52,833 bases of DNA from an uncultured Oscillospiraceae bacterium (lineage in GTDB: Bacteria > Bacillota > Clostridia > Oscillospirales > Oscillospiraceae): positions 1 to 52,833 of the forward strand of contig CALWOF010000003.1 in the NCBI GenBank assembly GCA_944382995.1, read 5' to 3'. Positions 1 to 7,980 of this stretch are shown here, piece by piece. The notes under the pieces are model-generated. The model was not told the origin of the DNA. It saw nothing but the letters and a program-made list of their open reading frames with translations, and did no database searches. The position numbers were made by a program, and so were the translations under genes. The first letter of the stretch is position 1. Each line of letters starts with the position of its first letter.

Positions 1-231
1 TTCGGCGCCTTCGCCGAGGTCGTGCCCGGCGTGGACGGCCTGATCCACATCTCCCAGATCGCCGACCGGCGCATCGAGAAGCCGGAGGATGTCCTGTCTG
101 AGGGCCAGATCGTGGACGCCAAGATCACGGCCATCGACGAGGAGAAGAAGAAGATCTCCCTGTCTATCCGCGCCCTGCTGACCGCTTCCGCTGAGGAGCC
201 CGAGGAGGACGAGGCCCCCGTGGAGGAGTGA
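1..231 (+). CDS. S1 RNA-binding domain protein, C-terminal fragment (ribosomal protein S1-like)
   Basis: The window opens inside this gene, so only the last 76 residues are visible, in frame from base 1. They form most of an S1/OB-fold domain: [10 protein letters not shown] near residues 11-20, then a region ending [11 protein letters not shown], followed by an acidic tail ([12 protein letters not shown]). This pattern fits the last S1 repeat of a ribosomal protein S1-type protein. In many clostridia S1 repeats are also fused to IspH, and that form cannot be excluded because the 5' part is missing. A strong terminator follows 37 bp after the stop codon, so this is the end of its transcription unit. 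The S1 domain is certain; the whole-gene identity is inferred. Confidence 0.8.
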   Translation, partial: FGAFAEVVPGVDGLIHISQIADRRIEKPEDVLSEGQIVDAKITAIDEEKKKISLSIRALLTASAEEPEEDEAPVEE

Positions 232-267
232 TCTTCCCCTGCCTGCGGGCGGAACGAGGACGCACAG

Positions 268-300
268 AGACAGGCCCCTTTCCGGGGCCTGTCTTTTTTA
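268..300 (+). terminator. Rho-independent terminator of the S1-domain gene
   Basis: A perfect 11-bp stem (AGACAGGCCCC at 268-278 with its complement at 284-294) with a 5-nt loop runs into a T-rich tail (TTTTTT within 294-299). It sits between the S1-domain gene and the CoA-transferase promoter. Confidence 0.93.
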
Positions 301-332
301 CGGAAATTTTGTGATTTTTTTCACGGTATGGA

Positions 333-361
333 TTGCTTTTCCGCGGCGGGGATGTTATAAT
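333..361 (+). promoter_or_regulatory. Sigma-A promoter of the CoA-transferase gene
   Basis: TTGCTT (333-338), a 17-bp spacer and TATAAT (356-361); TG at 353-354 makes an extended -10. The predicted start is near 368, giving a leader of about 60 nt before the ATG at 431. Confidence 0.8.
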
Positions 362-430
362 CTTGACAATGCTAAGTCATACAACCCCTGCGTCATCATA
401 CAACAAACGGAAAACAGGAGGAACAACGAT

Positions 431-1777
431 ATGAGCTACCAGGAAGAGTACAGGCAGAAGCTGACCACCGCCGACGAGGCTGTGAAGGCCGTCAAGTCCG
501 GCGACTGGGTGGACTACGGCTGGAGCGTCTGCTCTGCGGACGCACTGGACAAGGCCCTGGCCCGTCGGATGGAGAGCCTGACGGACGTGAAGATCCGGGG
601 CGGCATCCTGACCCACCGGCCCGCTATCTTTGACGTGCCCAACGCCGCGGACCACTTCTGCTGGAACTCCTGGCACATGAGCGGCATCGAGCGCAAGGCG
701 GTGAGCGAGGGCTACTCCTTCTATATCCCCCTGCGCTACTCCGAGCTGCCCGGCTACTACCGCAACTGCATCAAGACCCTGGACGTGGCCATGTTCCAGG
801 TGGCCCCCATGGATGAGCACGGCTGGTTCAACTTCGGCCCCGGCGGCTCCCACCTGAAGGCGGTGTGCGAGTGCGCCAAGACCGTCATCGTGGAGGTCAA
901 CAAAAATATGCCCGTGTGCCTGGGCGGGTTTGAGAACTGCGTCCACATCAGCGACGTGAGCATGATCGTGGAGGGGGAGAACCCCGTGCTGGACGAGCTG
1001 GGCGGCGGCGGAGCCGCCAGCGACGTGGACATGGCCGTGGCCAAGCTGGTGGTGCCTGAGATCCCCGACGGCGCCTGCCTGCAGCTGGGCATTGGCTCCA
1101 TGCCCAACGCCATCGGCAAGATGATCGCCGAGAGCGACCTGAAGGATCTGGGCGTTCACACGGAGATGTATGTGGATGCCTTCGTCGATATGTCCATGGC
1201 CGGACGCATCACCGGCCTGCGCAAGCCCTTTGACCGGGGCCGTCAGACCTATGCCTTCGCCGCCGGCACCCAGAAGCTCTATGATTTCATCGACAACAAC
1301 CCCGAGTGTATGGCGGCTCCCGTCAGCTATGTCAACGACATCGCACGGGTCTCCCAGATCGACAACTTCATCTCCATCAACGGCGCCGTGGATATCGATC
1401 TGTACGGCCAGGTGTCCTCTGAGTCCTCCGGGACCCACCACATCTCCGGCGCCGGCGGCCAGCAGGACTTCGTCATGGGCGCGTATCTCGCCAGAGGCGG
1501 CAAGAGCTTCATCTGCTGCTCCTCCTCTTACATGGACAAGAAGAGCGGCCAGCTCAAGTCCCGTATCCGGCCCACACTGCTGGAGGGATCCGTGGTCACC
1601 GCCACCCGCACGAATCTCCACTATGTGGTGACGGAGTACGGCAAGTTCAACGTCAAGGGCAAGTCCTCCTGGGAGCGGGCCGAGGGCCTGATCTCCATCG
1701 CCCATCCCCAGTTCCGGGACGAGCTGATCGCCGAGGCGGAGAAGATGCACATCTGGCGCCGCTCCAACAAGCGGTAA
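431..1777 (+). CDS. Butyryl-CoA:acetate / 4-hydroxybutyrate-type CoA-transferase
   Basis: A 448-residue member of the acetyl-CoA hydrolase/transferase family. Such enzymes swap CoA between butyryl-CoA (or 4-hydroxybutyryl-CoA) and acetate, the last step of butyrate formation in many gut clostridia. The length matches the butyrate-type enzymes. The active-site Glu lies in GVHTEM (Glu at about residue 245), and a Gly-rich segment SGAGGQQDF follows near residue 345. The open frame extends upstream to 311, but that stretch contains the promoter; the ATG at 431 has an AGGAGG-type ribosome binding site 10 bp upstream. The gene is monocistronic, with its own promoter and a terminator at 1801. Whether the main substrate is butyryl-CoA or 4-hydroxybutyryl-CoA cannot be decided from sequence alone. 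Confidence 0.9.
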   Translation: MSYQEEYRQKLTTADEAVKAVKSGDWVDYGWSVCSADALDKALARRMESLTDVKIRGGILTHRPAIFDVPNAADHFCWNSWHMSGIERKAVSEGYSFYIPLRYSELPGYYRNCIKTLDVAMFQVAPMDEHGWFNFGPGGSHLKAVCECAKTVIVEVNKNMPVCLGGFENCVHISDVSMIVEGENPVLDELGGGGAASDVDMAVAKLVVPEIPDGACLQLGIGSMPNAIGKMIAESDLKDLGVHTEMYVDAFVDMSMAGRITGLRKPFDRGRQTYAFAAGTQKLYDFIDNNPECMAAPVSYVNDIARVSQIDNFISINGAVDIDLYGQVSSESSGTHHISGAGGQQDFVMGAYLARGGKSFICCSSSYMDKKSGQLKSRIRPTLLEGSVVTATRTNLHYVVTEYGKFNVKGKSSWERAEGLISIAHPQFRDELIAEAEKMHIWRRSNKR

Positions 1778-1800
1778 AAGGGAAGAGAGCTCCCCACAGG

Positions 1801-1833
1801 ACCGGGGCGGCGGTCAAGCCGCCCCGGTTTTTT
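1801..1833 (+). terminator. Rho-independent terminator of the CoA-transferase gene
   Basis: A perfect 10-bp GC stem (CCGGGGCGGC at 1802-1811 with 1818-1827), loop GGTCAA, then six T residues (1828-1833). Confidence 0.93.
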
Positions 1834-1897
1834 GCGCCCGCGGTCCTTCCGGTCCGGAAAAAACGGTAAAAATCCGCGAAAAAATTTCAAAATACGC

Positions 1898-1926
1898 TTG
1901 TAAACCCGAAAATATGTCGGTATAAT
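1898..1926 (+). promoter_or_regulatory. Sigma-A promoter of the CarD-family gene
   Basis: TTGTAA (1898-1903), a 17-bp spacer and TATAAT (1921-1926) in an AT-rich patch. The same hexamers and spacing occur in front of murD (33932-33960). Confidence 0.8.
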
Positions 1927-2003
1927 AGATATCAGAAATGTAAAAAGCGGGAGGAAGAGCGCGGGTACCAGGCACCGCCGGCGGAAAGCGGAAGGAGCTT
2001 ACC

Positions 2004-2501
2004 ATGTTCAGCGTTGGGGATCTGGTGGTCCACCCCATGCACGGGGCGGGCGTGATCGACGCCATCGTTCAGGAGCGGGTGGCAGGCAGCACACAGGACT
2101 ACTATGTGTTCAAGATGCCAGTGGGCGGGCTGGTGCTGAAGATCCCCACCGCCAACAGCCAGGCCATCGGCATCCGCGCCATCATACGCCCGGCGGAGGC
2201 AGAGGCCCTGATCGACGCCATCCCCGGCCTTGCGGTGGAGGAGAGCGCCAACTGGAACAAGCGCTACCGGGAGAACATGGTGCGCCTCAAGAGCGGGGAC
2301 CTGTACGAGGTGGCCCGGGTGGTGAAGGGCCTTCTCTTCCGGGAGCGGCGCCGGGGCCTTTCCAACGGAGAGCGCAAGATGCTCCACACCGCGCGCCAGA
2401 TCCTGCTCTCGGAGCTGGTGCTGGCGGAAAAGCGGGATTTCGCCGAGGTGGAGGGCCGCGTGGAACGGGCCATGCTCCAGCCGCCCGGCCCGCAGAGCTG
2501 A
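2004..2501 (+). CDS. CarD/CdnL-family RNA polymerase-binding transcription regulator
   Basis: 165 residues. The N-terminal part (about 1-60) is the CarD/TRCF RNA polymerase-interacting domain: it starts MFSVGDLVVHPMHGAGVI and continues with YYVFKMPVGGLVLKIP. The remainder is helical and rich in Arg/Glu, as in the DNA-binding C-terminal domain of CarD. Family members bind the RNA polymerase beta subunit and stabilise or modulate open complexes, often on rRNA and stress genes. The ATG at 2004 follows AGGAG with a 6-bp gap. It has its own promoter. ispD follows after 75 bp, across a strong hairpin, so co-transcription with ispD-ispF is possible but would be attenuated. A CarD neighbour of ispD/ispF is a common clostridial arrangement. 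Confidence 0.9.
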   Translation: MFSVGDLVVHPMHGAGVIDAIVQERVAGSTQDYYVFKMPVGGLVLKIPTANSQAIGIRAIIRPAEAEALIDAIPGLAVEESANWNKRYRENMVRLKSGDLYEVARVVKGLLFRERRRGLSNGERKMLHTARQILLSELVLAEKRDFAEVEGRVERAMLQPPGPQS

Positions 2502-2508
2502 GATCACG

Positions 2509-2540
2509 GTGTTCGCGGATGCAAGTCCGCGAACACTCTT
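2509..2540 (+). terminator. Hairpin between carD-like gene and ispD (probable attenuator/terminator)
   Basis: A perfect 11-bp stem (GTGTTCGCGGA at 2509-2519 with TCCGCGAACAC at 2526-2536) and a 6-nt loop TGCAAG. The tail TCTTGCTGTTT is only weakly T-rich, so partial termination is more likely than full termination. Confidence 0.6.
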
Positions 2541-2576
2541 GCTGTTTACGGGGGAGCTGCCCCGGGGAGGTTATCT

Positions 2577-3305
2577 ATGGCGTTTTTCAAACGGTTCCGT
2601 GAGGCGCAGCGCCCCCGCTGCACGGCCCTGGTGGCGGCGGCGGGCTCCTCCACCCGCATGGGCGGGATCAACAAGCTGCTCCAGCCTCTGGGCGGGGTGC
2701 CGGTTCTGGTGCGGACACTGACGGCCCTCCAGCGGGCGGGGCGCATCGACGAGATCGTGGTGGCCGCCCGGGAGGAGGATGTGGTGGAGATCTCCCGGCT
2801 GTGCCGTACATATGGGATCACCAAGTGCGCAAAGGTGGTCCGGGGCGGGGAGAGCAGGACCCATTCCGTGCTGCTGGCGGCGCTGGAGGCCCGCCCGGAC
2901 GCGGAGCTGCTGGCAGTGCAGGACGGGGCGCGGCCTCTGGTGACGCCGGAGCTGATCGACGCGGTGGCGGAGGCCGCCGCCAGGACCGCCGCGGCGGCGC
3001 CTGCCGTCCCGGTGAAAGACACGGTGAAGGTGGTCCGGGCCGACGGCACCGTGGACCGGACGCTGGAACGTGATGCCCTGCGGGCGGTCCAGACTCCGCA
3101 GATCTTCGAGGCCAGCATCCTCAAGGCCGCGCTCCAGTCCGCGCTGGAGGCCGGCGCGGCGGTGACGGACGACTGCTCCGCCGTGGAGCGGCTGGGCAAG
3201 CGGGTGTATCTGGTGGAGGGCGACGAGGAGAACCTGAAGATCACCACACCGGTGGACCTGCTGCTGGCGGAGGCCATCCTGAAGGATCGGGAGGAACGGA
3301 CATGA
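2577..3305 (+). CDS. ispD: 2-C-methyl-D-erythritol 4-phosphate cytidylyltransferase
   Basis: 242 residues. It transfers CMP from CTP to MEP, step three of the non-mevalonate isoprenoid pathway in the cytoplasm. Family signatures appear in order: the CTP-binding loop [11 protein letters not shown] (residues ~20-30), QDGARPLV (~114-121), PVKDTVK, QTPQIF, and the C-terminal TDDCSAVE and [10 protein letters not shown]. The ATG at 2577 is preceded by a GGGGAGG-type site. The stop overlaps the ispF start by four bases (ATGA), which implies translational coupling. The window also carries dxs, so three MEP-pathway genes are present in two places. Confidence 0.96.
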   Translation: MAFFKRFREAQRPRCTALVAAAGSSTRMGGINKLLQPLGGVPVLVRTLTALQRAGRIDEIVVAAREEDVVEISRLCRTYGITKCAKVVRGGESRTHSVLLAALEARPDAELLAVQDGARPLVTPELIDAVAEAAARTAAAAPAVPVKDTVKVVRADGTVDRTLERDALRAVQTPQIFEASILKAALQSALEAGAAVTDDCSAVERLGKRVYLVEGDEENLKITTPVDLLLAEAILKDREERT

Positions 3306-3784
3306 CGGAGCTGCGGATCGGACACGGATATGACGTCCACCGGCTGGTGCCGGGCCGGCCTCTGATCCTGGGGGGCGTGGAGATCCCCTGGGAGAAGGGG
3401 CTGCTGGGCCACTCCGACGCGGACGTGCTGACCCACGCGGTGATGGACGCCCTCTGCGGCGCATCAAAGCTGGGAGACATCGGAAAGCTCTTTCCCGACA
3501 CGGACCCCCGGTATGCCGGCATCTCCAGTCTGGAGCTGCTGCGGCAGGTGGCATCCCTGCTGGCGGAGGGGGGCTGGACCGTGGTGAACATCGACGCGAC
3601 GCTTCTGGCCCAGGCGCCCAAGGTAGGCCCCTTCCGCCGGGAGATGGAGTCAAAGCTCGCCGCCGCCCTGAAGATCCCACCGGACCGGGTGAACGTGAAG
3701 GCCACCACAGAGGAGGGACTGGGCTTCACCGGAGACGGCAGCGGTATGGCGGCGCATGCCGTGGCCCTGTTGGAAAAGCTGTGA
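3302..3784 (+). CDS. ispF: 2-C-methyl-D-erythritol 2,4-cyclodiphosphate synthase
   Basis: 160 residues, normal for the family. It converts CDP-ME 2-phosphate to MEcPP with loss of CMP and works as a trimer with a divalent metal. The metal motif GHGYDVHR is at residues 7-14 and [16 protein letters not shown] near 40-55; the C-terminal [19 protein letters not shown] is the substrate-binding end. It overlaps ispD by 4 bp. A long hairpin without a T tract follows. Confidence 0.96.
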   Translation: MTELRIGHGYDVHRLVPGRPLILGGVEIPWEKGLLGHSDADVLTHAVMDALCGASKLGDIGKLFPDTDPRYAGISSLELLRQVASLLAEGGWTVVNIDATLLAQAPKVGPFRREMESKLAAALKIPPDRVNVKATTEEGLGFTGDGSGMAAHAVALLEKL

Positions 3785-3791
3785 TGAAAGC

Positions 3792-3822
3792 GGGGAGGAC
3801 GCGCCGGCGGCGCGTCCTCCCC
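3792..3822 (+). terminator. Perfect 14-bp GC hairpin after ispF
   Basis: GGGGAGGACGCGCC (3792-3805) pairs with 3809-3822 around a 3-nt loop. There is no T run behind it, so it may act as an mRNA 3' stabiliser or a weak terminator. Confidence 0.5.
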
Positions 3823-3878
3823 TGCCTGCGCACCCGCCGCCTCTTTTCCCATACAATGGGTAGAGAGGAGGAGTGTTC

Positions 3879-4130
3879 GTGGAGCACTATTTGATCATTG
3901 CCCGCTCGGTGACCTACGCCCAGCGGATGCAGCGGACCCTGGCCCGGGCGGGCCTCCGGAGCCGGGTCTTCCGGGCGCCCCGGGATCTGACGGACCTGGG
4001 CTGCGCCTATGCGGTCCGGATCGCCGAGGGTGATCTGCCGGCCGCTCTGAAAGCCCTGCACAGGGAGTCTCTGGACCCCGTTCAGATATTTTTGAGCCAG
4101 CGGGGAAGCTATCGGGAGGTGGCGTTATGA
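3879..4130 (+). CDS. DUF3343 small protein (putative Se/S carrier-like)
   Basis: 83 residues from the GTG at 3879, which lies 7 bp behind AGGAGG (3866-3871). The alternative GTG at 3873 would start only 1 bp from that site. The beginning (EHYLIIARSVTYAQRM) is the DUF3343 signature. Members often sit beside cysteine-desulfurase-like or selenium-metabolism genes and have been proposed to carry sulfur or selenium; the exact role is unproven. Here the stop overlaps the downstream desulfurase by 4 bp (ATGA), so the two are very likely made together. The only conspicuous cysteine, near the middle in LGCAYAV, could be the carrier residue (inference). Confidence 0.8.
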   Translation: MEHYLIIARSVTYAQRMQRTLARAGLRSRVFRAPRDLTDLGCAYAVRIAEGDLPAALKALHRESLDPVQIFLSQRGSYREVAL

Positions 4131-5251
4131 TCTACTTTGACAGCGCCGCCACCACCTTTCAGAAGCCCCGCGCCGTCGCCGCCGCCATGATGGCGGCCAT
4201 GGCGTCCATGAGCTCCCCCGGGCGGGGCGGATATCCGGCGGCCATGGCTGCGGCGGAGACGGCCCTGGACTGCCGGACGGAGCTTGCGGAGATGTTCCGC
4301 GCCCCGTCGCCGGAGCAGGTGGTGTTCACACTGAATGCCACCCATGCCCTGAATATCGCCATCAAGAGCCTTGTGCCGCCCGGTGGAAGGGCGGTGATCT
4401 CCGGCTATGAGCACAACGCCGTCACGCGGCCCCTGGCGGCTCTGGGCGCGAAGGTCTCCGTGGCGGCGGCGCCGCTGTTCCGCCGGGATGCGGCGGCGGA
4501 GGCATTCGACCGCCTGATCCGCCCCGGCGTGGACGCGGTGATCTGCAGCCATGTCTCCAACGTGTTCGGCTTCGTCCAGCCGGTGGAGGACGTGGCGGAG
4601 CTGTGCCGCCGGCGGGGAGTCCCCCTCATCGTGGACGCGTCCCAGTCCGCCGGCGTGGTGCCGCTGGATATGGCGGCTCTGGGGGCGGCCTTCGTGGCCA
4701 TGCCGGGCCACAAGGGACTCTACGGACCCCAGGGGACCGGCGTGCTGCTGTGCGGGACAGACGTCCCCACCGGGACGCTGCTGGAAGGTGGGACCGGGAG
4801 CCTCTCCCTCCGGCAGGAGATGCCGGACTTCCTGCCGGACCGCCTGGAGGCCGGTACCCACAATATGCCCGGGATCGCAGGGCTGCTGGCGGGGGTGCGG
4901 TTCGTCCGGCAGCTGGGGCCCGACGCCATCTGCGCCGGTGAGCGGCAGCTGACACAGCTGGCAGCGGAGGGTCTGCGGCAGCTTTCCGGGGTGCGGGTGC
5001 TGGCGCGGCCGGACCTTGCGGCCCAGGCGGCGGTCCTCTCCATCGTACCGGAGAGCATGGACCCCGAGGCCCTTGGAGACGCGCTGGCGGAGCGGGGCAT
5101 CGCCGTGCGGGCGGGGCTGCACTGTGCGCCCCTGGCCCACCGCACCGCCGGAACAGAGGAGACCGGCACGGTCCGGCTGAGCTTCTCCCACTGGAACACC
5201 CGGGAGGAGGTATACCGCTTCCTGACGGCCGTGCGGGAGATCCTGCGGTGA
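4127..5251 (+). CDS. Cysteine desulfurase family protein (aminotransferase class V, EF2568-like)
   Basis: 374 residues of a PLP fold-type I enzyme of the NifS/SufS superfamily. It begins MIYFDSAATTFQKP. The PLP lysine is in MPGHKGLYGPQGTG (Lys196), the PLP-binding aspartate in IVDASQSAGV, and the persulfide-forming cysteine in RAGLHCAP (Cys333). These enzymes remove S or Se from cysteine or selenocysteine. The short form and the N-terminal motif match the EF2568-like group found near selenium-related genes in Firmicutes. It overlaps the DUF3343 gene by 4 bp. No Fe-S scaffold gene (iscU/sufU) is adjacent, so a dedicated sulfur or selenium delivery role is more likely than general Fe-S assembly (inference). 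Confidence 0.88.
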   Translation: MIYFDSAATTFQKPRAVAAAMMAAMASMSSPGRGGYPAAMAAAETALDCRTELAEMFRAPSPEQVVFTLNATHALNIAIKSLVPPGGRAVISGYEHNAVTRPLAALGAKVSVAAAPLFRRDAAAEAFDRLIRPGVDAVICSHVSNVFGFVQPVEDVAELCRRRGVPLIVDASQSAGVVPLDMAALGAAFVAMPGHKGLYGPQGTGVLLCGTDVPTGTLLEGGTGSLSLRQEMPDFLPDRLEAGTHNMPGIAGLLAGVRFVRQLGPDAICAGERQLTQLAAEGLRQLSGVRVLARPDLAAQAAVLSIVPESMDPEALGDALAERGIAVRAGLHCAPLAHRTAGTEETGTVRLSFSHWNTREEVYRFLTAVREILR

Positions 5252-5289
5252 TTTTTCTGAACAGACCGTGAATTTTAGTCCGCTTCACC

Positions 5290-5318
5290 TTGCATTCTAC
5301 AGCCAGATTTTATATAAT
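5290..5318 (+). promoter_or_regulatory. Sigma-A promoter of cdaA
   Basis: TTGCAT (5290-5295), a 17-bp spacer and TATAAT (5313-5318). The predicted transcript start is near 5325, about 20 nt before the preferred ATG, so the longer upstream reading frame from 5268 is untranslated. Confidence 0.78.
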
Positions 5319-5342
5319 CTATTTATTCATGGCCTGAAAGGG

Positions 5343-6245
5343 ATGATGCCCCATATGCACGACGTGATCACATCTCCGGCGGTGCTGCTGGCGGTGATCG
5401 GCCGCTACGTGATGATGCTGGAGATCAAGGATATTCTGGACATGGCGATCATGGTCTTTGTCTTTTACAAGATCCTGGCCCTGATCCACAGCACCCGGGC
5501 GGCCAGCCTCCTGAAGGGAGTGCTGGTGTTCGTGGCGGCGCTGATGCTCTCCTATATCCTGGATATGAACAGCATCAACTTCATCATGAACCAGCTGGTG
5601 CGCTGGGGCGTGGTGGCACTGATCATCCTCTTCCAGCCGGAGATCCGCCGGGGCCTGGAGGAGGTGGGCAGCCGCCGCTTCATGGCCTTCTTCACCAGAA
5701 CGGAGACCAGCAGCGCTGTGGAGCAGGCCATCGACCAGACGGTGCTGGCCTGCACCGAGATGTCCGCCTCCCGCACCGGGGCCCTGATCGTCTTTGAGCG
5801 GGAGAACGTTCTGGACGACATGGTCCGCAGCGGCACGGTGCTGGATGCGGCGGTCTCCAGCGAACTTCTCAAAAACATCTTCTTCGTCAAGGCCCCCATG
5901 CACGACGGCGCCGTCATCGTCCGGAACGGGCGGGTGCTGGGCGCCGGGTGCATGCTGCCCCTGAGCAAGAACGTGAACCTCTCCCGGGACCTTGGGATGC
6001 GCCACCGGGCGGGCATCGGCATGAGCGAGAATGCCGACGCCGTGGTGGTCATCGTCTCCGAGGAGACGGGGTCCATCTCCGTGGCCATCGGCGGTATGCT
6101 CAAGCGGCACCTGAAGCCGGAGACCCTGGCCAATATCCTGCGGAACGAGCTGCTTCCGCAGGAGGTCCAGGAGGACAAGCCCAAGTTCGGCCTTTCGAGC
6201 CTGCTGCGCACCGGAAACACAGGAGGCGACAAGGATGAAAAATAA
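5343..6245 (+). CDS. cdaA: Diadenylate cyclase CdaA (c-di-AMP synthase)
   Basis: 300 residues. Membrane enzyme that makes cyclic di-AMP from two ATP. Three N-terminal transmembrane helices (roughly residues 17-85) precede the DAC domain. Both catalytic motifs are present: DGA at about 188-190 (MHDGAVIV) and RHR at about 220-222 (GMRHRAGIG). The open frame could begin at a GTG at 5268, but the promoter lies inside that stretch. ATGs at 5343, 5346 and 5355 are all possible, with AAAGGG at 5337-5342, so the start is uncertain by a few residues. The stop overlaps the cdaR start by 11 bp. glmM, the usual third partner of cdaA-cdaR, is not in the window. Confidence 0.95.
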   Translation: MMPHMHDVITSPAVLLAVIGRYVMMLEIKDILDMAIMVFVFYKILALIHSTRAASLLKGVLVFVAALMLSYILDMNSINFIMNQLVRWGVVALIILFQPEIRRGLEEVGSRRFMAFFTRTETSSAVEQAIDQTVLACTEMSASRTGALIVFERENVLDDMVRSGTVLDAAVSSELLKNIFFVKAPMHDGAVIVRNGRVLGAGCMLPLSKNVNLSRDLGMRHRAGIGMSENADAVVVIVSEETGSISVAIGGMLKRHLKPETLANILRNELLPQEVQEDKPKFGLSSLLRTGNTGGDKDEK

Positions 6246-7569
6246 CCGCAAGCAGCTGGCACTGCGGCTGGCGCTGTGTGTCCTGGCCGCCGTGGTGGTG
6301 TGGGTCTTCGTGGACAACTACGGGCCAGACGGCTCCGGCCCTGTGACCTATACCAAGTGGTTCCGGGACGTCCCGATCTCCTACACCAGCGAGACCGTGC
6401 TCACCGACCGGGGGCTCATGCTGCTGGACGAGGGGACCACGCAGACCGTGGACCTGGAGATCGAGGGCTCCCACTGGGATCTGGCCATGCTGGACAGCGA
6501 CTATCTGCGGGTGACCGTGGATTTGGCCGGCGTCACCCGTACCGGGAGCCAGACCGCCCCCTCCGTGACCTACGGCTACACCTTCCCCTACTTCAGCAGG
6601 AACGTCAGCGTGGAATCCCGGACGCCATCGGTCGTCACCATCAACGTGGCGGAGCTCTATCACAAGACGGTGGACGTCCGCTGCGAGATCACCGGCAATG
6701 TGGCGGAGGGCTACTCCGCCGGTGAGCTCCAGATCACTCCGGTCACGCTGGAGGTCCGGGGCGACCAGGCGGATGTGGACGCCCTCAGCTATGTGAAGGT
6801 AGACCTGGATCTGGGCGAAGACGCCACCGCCGCGGTGACAAAGGAGCTGCCCGTCCGGTTCTACGACGATAACGACCAGCTGATGGAGGACACCAGCCTC
6901 CGTGCCACCACAGACACCATCCAGGTGACGCTGCCGGTCTACGTCACCCGGGAGCTGCGGCTGACGATGGACTTTCAGGAGTCTGCCGGCGCCCGGCTGA
7001 GAAATGTGGACTGGGAGATCGAGCCCCGCACCATCCTGGTGTCCGGCCCGGCGGAGGTGCTGGACAATATGGACAGCATCGTGCTGGACAAGTTCGTCCT
7101 GGCGGACATGGGCTCCGCCACCAACTACAGCTACGCCATCCCCGTCCCGGAGGGGTGTGAGAATCTCAGCGGCGTCACCCGGGCCACCCTGCACATCTCC
7201 TTCAAGGATATGCTGCGCACCACGGTGGGGACGTCCAACTTCCAGCTGGTCAACGAGCCGGAGGGCCGCCATGTGACGGTCCAGACGGCCCGGGTGGCGG
7301 CCATCATCTTCGGAACCACTGAGGACGTGTCGGCGGTGACGGAGGAGGACGTGGTGGTGACTGTGGACCTGAAGGACTTCGGCTCTGCTGTGGGCACATA
7401 CACCGTCCCCGCGGTGGTGACGGTGCCCGGCCACGATGTGGGCGTGTCCGGCACCTATCAGGTGCGGGTCACCATTTCCGAGGGTCCTCCGGAGGAGCCG
7501 GAGGGACCGGCAGAGCCCGATGTGCCCGCCGAGGAGAACCCAGATGATACAGGAGACGAGACGACATGA
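6235..7569 (+). CDS. cdaR: YbbR-domain protein, CdaA regulator
   Basis: 444 residues. One N-terminal transmembrane anchor (about residues 8-27, LALRLALCVLAAVVVWVFV) is followed by a large extracytoplasmic region of repeated YbbR-type beta domains (about 40-420) and a Pro/Glu-rich acidic tail. CdaR homologues bind and modulate CdaA at the membrane. The 11-bp overlap with cdaA supports coupled translation. The stop overlaps the next gene by 4 bp (ATGA). It appears full length. Confidence 0.9.
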   Translation: MKNNRKQLALRLALCVLAAVVVWVFVDNYGPDGSGPVTYTKWFRDVPISYTSETVLTDRGLMLLDEGTTQTVDLEIEGSHWDLAMLDSDYLRVTVDLAGVTRTGSQTAPSVTYGYTFPYFSRNVSVESRTPSVVTINVAELYHKTVDVRCEITGNVAEGYSAGELQITPVTLEVRGDQADVDALSYVKVDLDLGEDATAAVTKELPVRFYDDNDQLMEDTSLRATTDTIQVTLPVYVTRELRLTMDFQESAGARLRNVDWEIEPRTILVSGPAEVLDNMDSIVLDKFVLADMGSATNYSYAIPVPEGCENLSGVTRATLHISFKDMLRTTVGTSNFQLVNEPEGRHVTVQTARVAAIIFGTTEDVSAVTEEDVVVTVDLKDFGSAVGTYTVPAVVTVPGHDVGVSGTYQVRVTISEGPPEEPEGPAEPDVPAEENPDDTGDETT

Positions 7570-7976
7570 CACAGATCGCGACAGTGGAACGAATTTTGGA
7601 TGCCGATCACGCGGAGATCTCCGTGCCCCGGAAGTCCGCCTGCGGACATGACTGTGAGGAGTGCGCCGGCTGCGGCGTCTCCGGCGCGGCGGTAAAGGCC
7701 CGGGCCATGAACCCCATCGGCGCCCAGCCCGGGCAGAAGGTGGTGGTGGAGAGCAGCACCAAGAAGATGCTGCGGATCGTGGTGCTGGTGTACCTGATCC
7801 CGGTGGTGCTGTTCTTTGTGGGGTACTTCGCCGCCATGGCCGTGACGGCCAGTGTGGCCGTCCAGTACACCGCGGCGGCGGTCGGGTTCGTCCTGGGCAT
7901 CGCGGGGGCCATCCTCTATGACCGGCGCCTGCGGGCCAGGGGAGGGCTGTCCTTCATCATCACGCGGCTGTTCTGA
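7566..7976 (+). CDS. SoxR-reducing system / RseC-family membrane protein
   Basis: 136 residues. A short cytoplasmic N-terminus with the cysteine cluster CGHDCEECAGC (about residues 20-30) is followed by two transmembrane helices near 69-90 and 95-117, the standard RseC/MucC layout. In proteobacteria RseC acts with Rnf-like electron transfer and sigma-E control; in Firmicutes its role is unclear, but the Cys cluster suggests redox or metal binding. It overlaps cdaR by 4 bp, so it is tied to the c-di-AMP operon here. Confidence 0.82.
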   Translation: MTQIATVERILDADHAEISVPRKSACGHDCEECAGCGVSGAAVKARAMNPIGAQPGQKVVVESSTKKMLRIVVLVYLIPVVLFFVGYFAAMAVTASVAVQYTAAAVGFVLGIAGAILYDRRLRARGGLSFIITRLF

Positions 7977-7980
7977 GGGC

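Noticed and set aside
377..1750. 457-residue open frame antisense to the CoA-transferase
   Set aside because: A GC-driven shadow rich in Gly, Ala, His and Val, without a binding site or family pattern.
2509..2536. LexA-type operator
   Set aside because: The half-sites GTTC/GAAC are far too widely spaced for a Firmicutes LexA box; a transcript hairpin is the simpler reading.
3850..3857. Sigma-E promoter for the DUF3343 gene (CATACAAT)
   Set aside because: The -10 matches, but there is no -35 partner and the gene has no known sporulation role.
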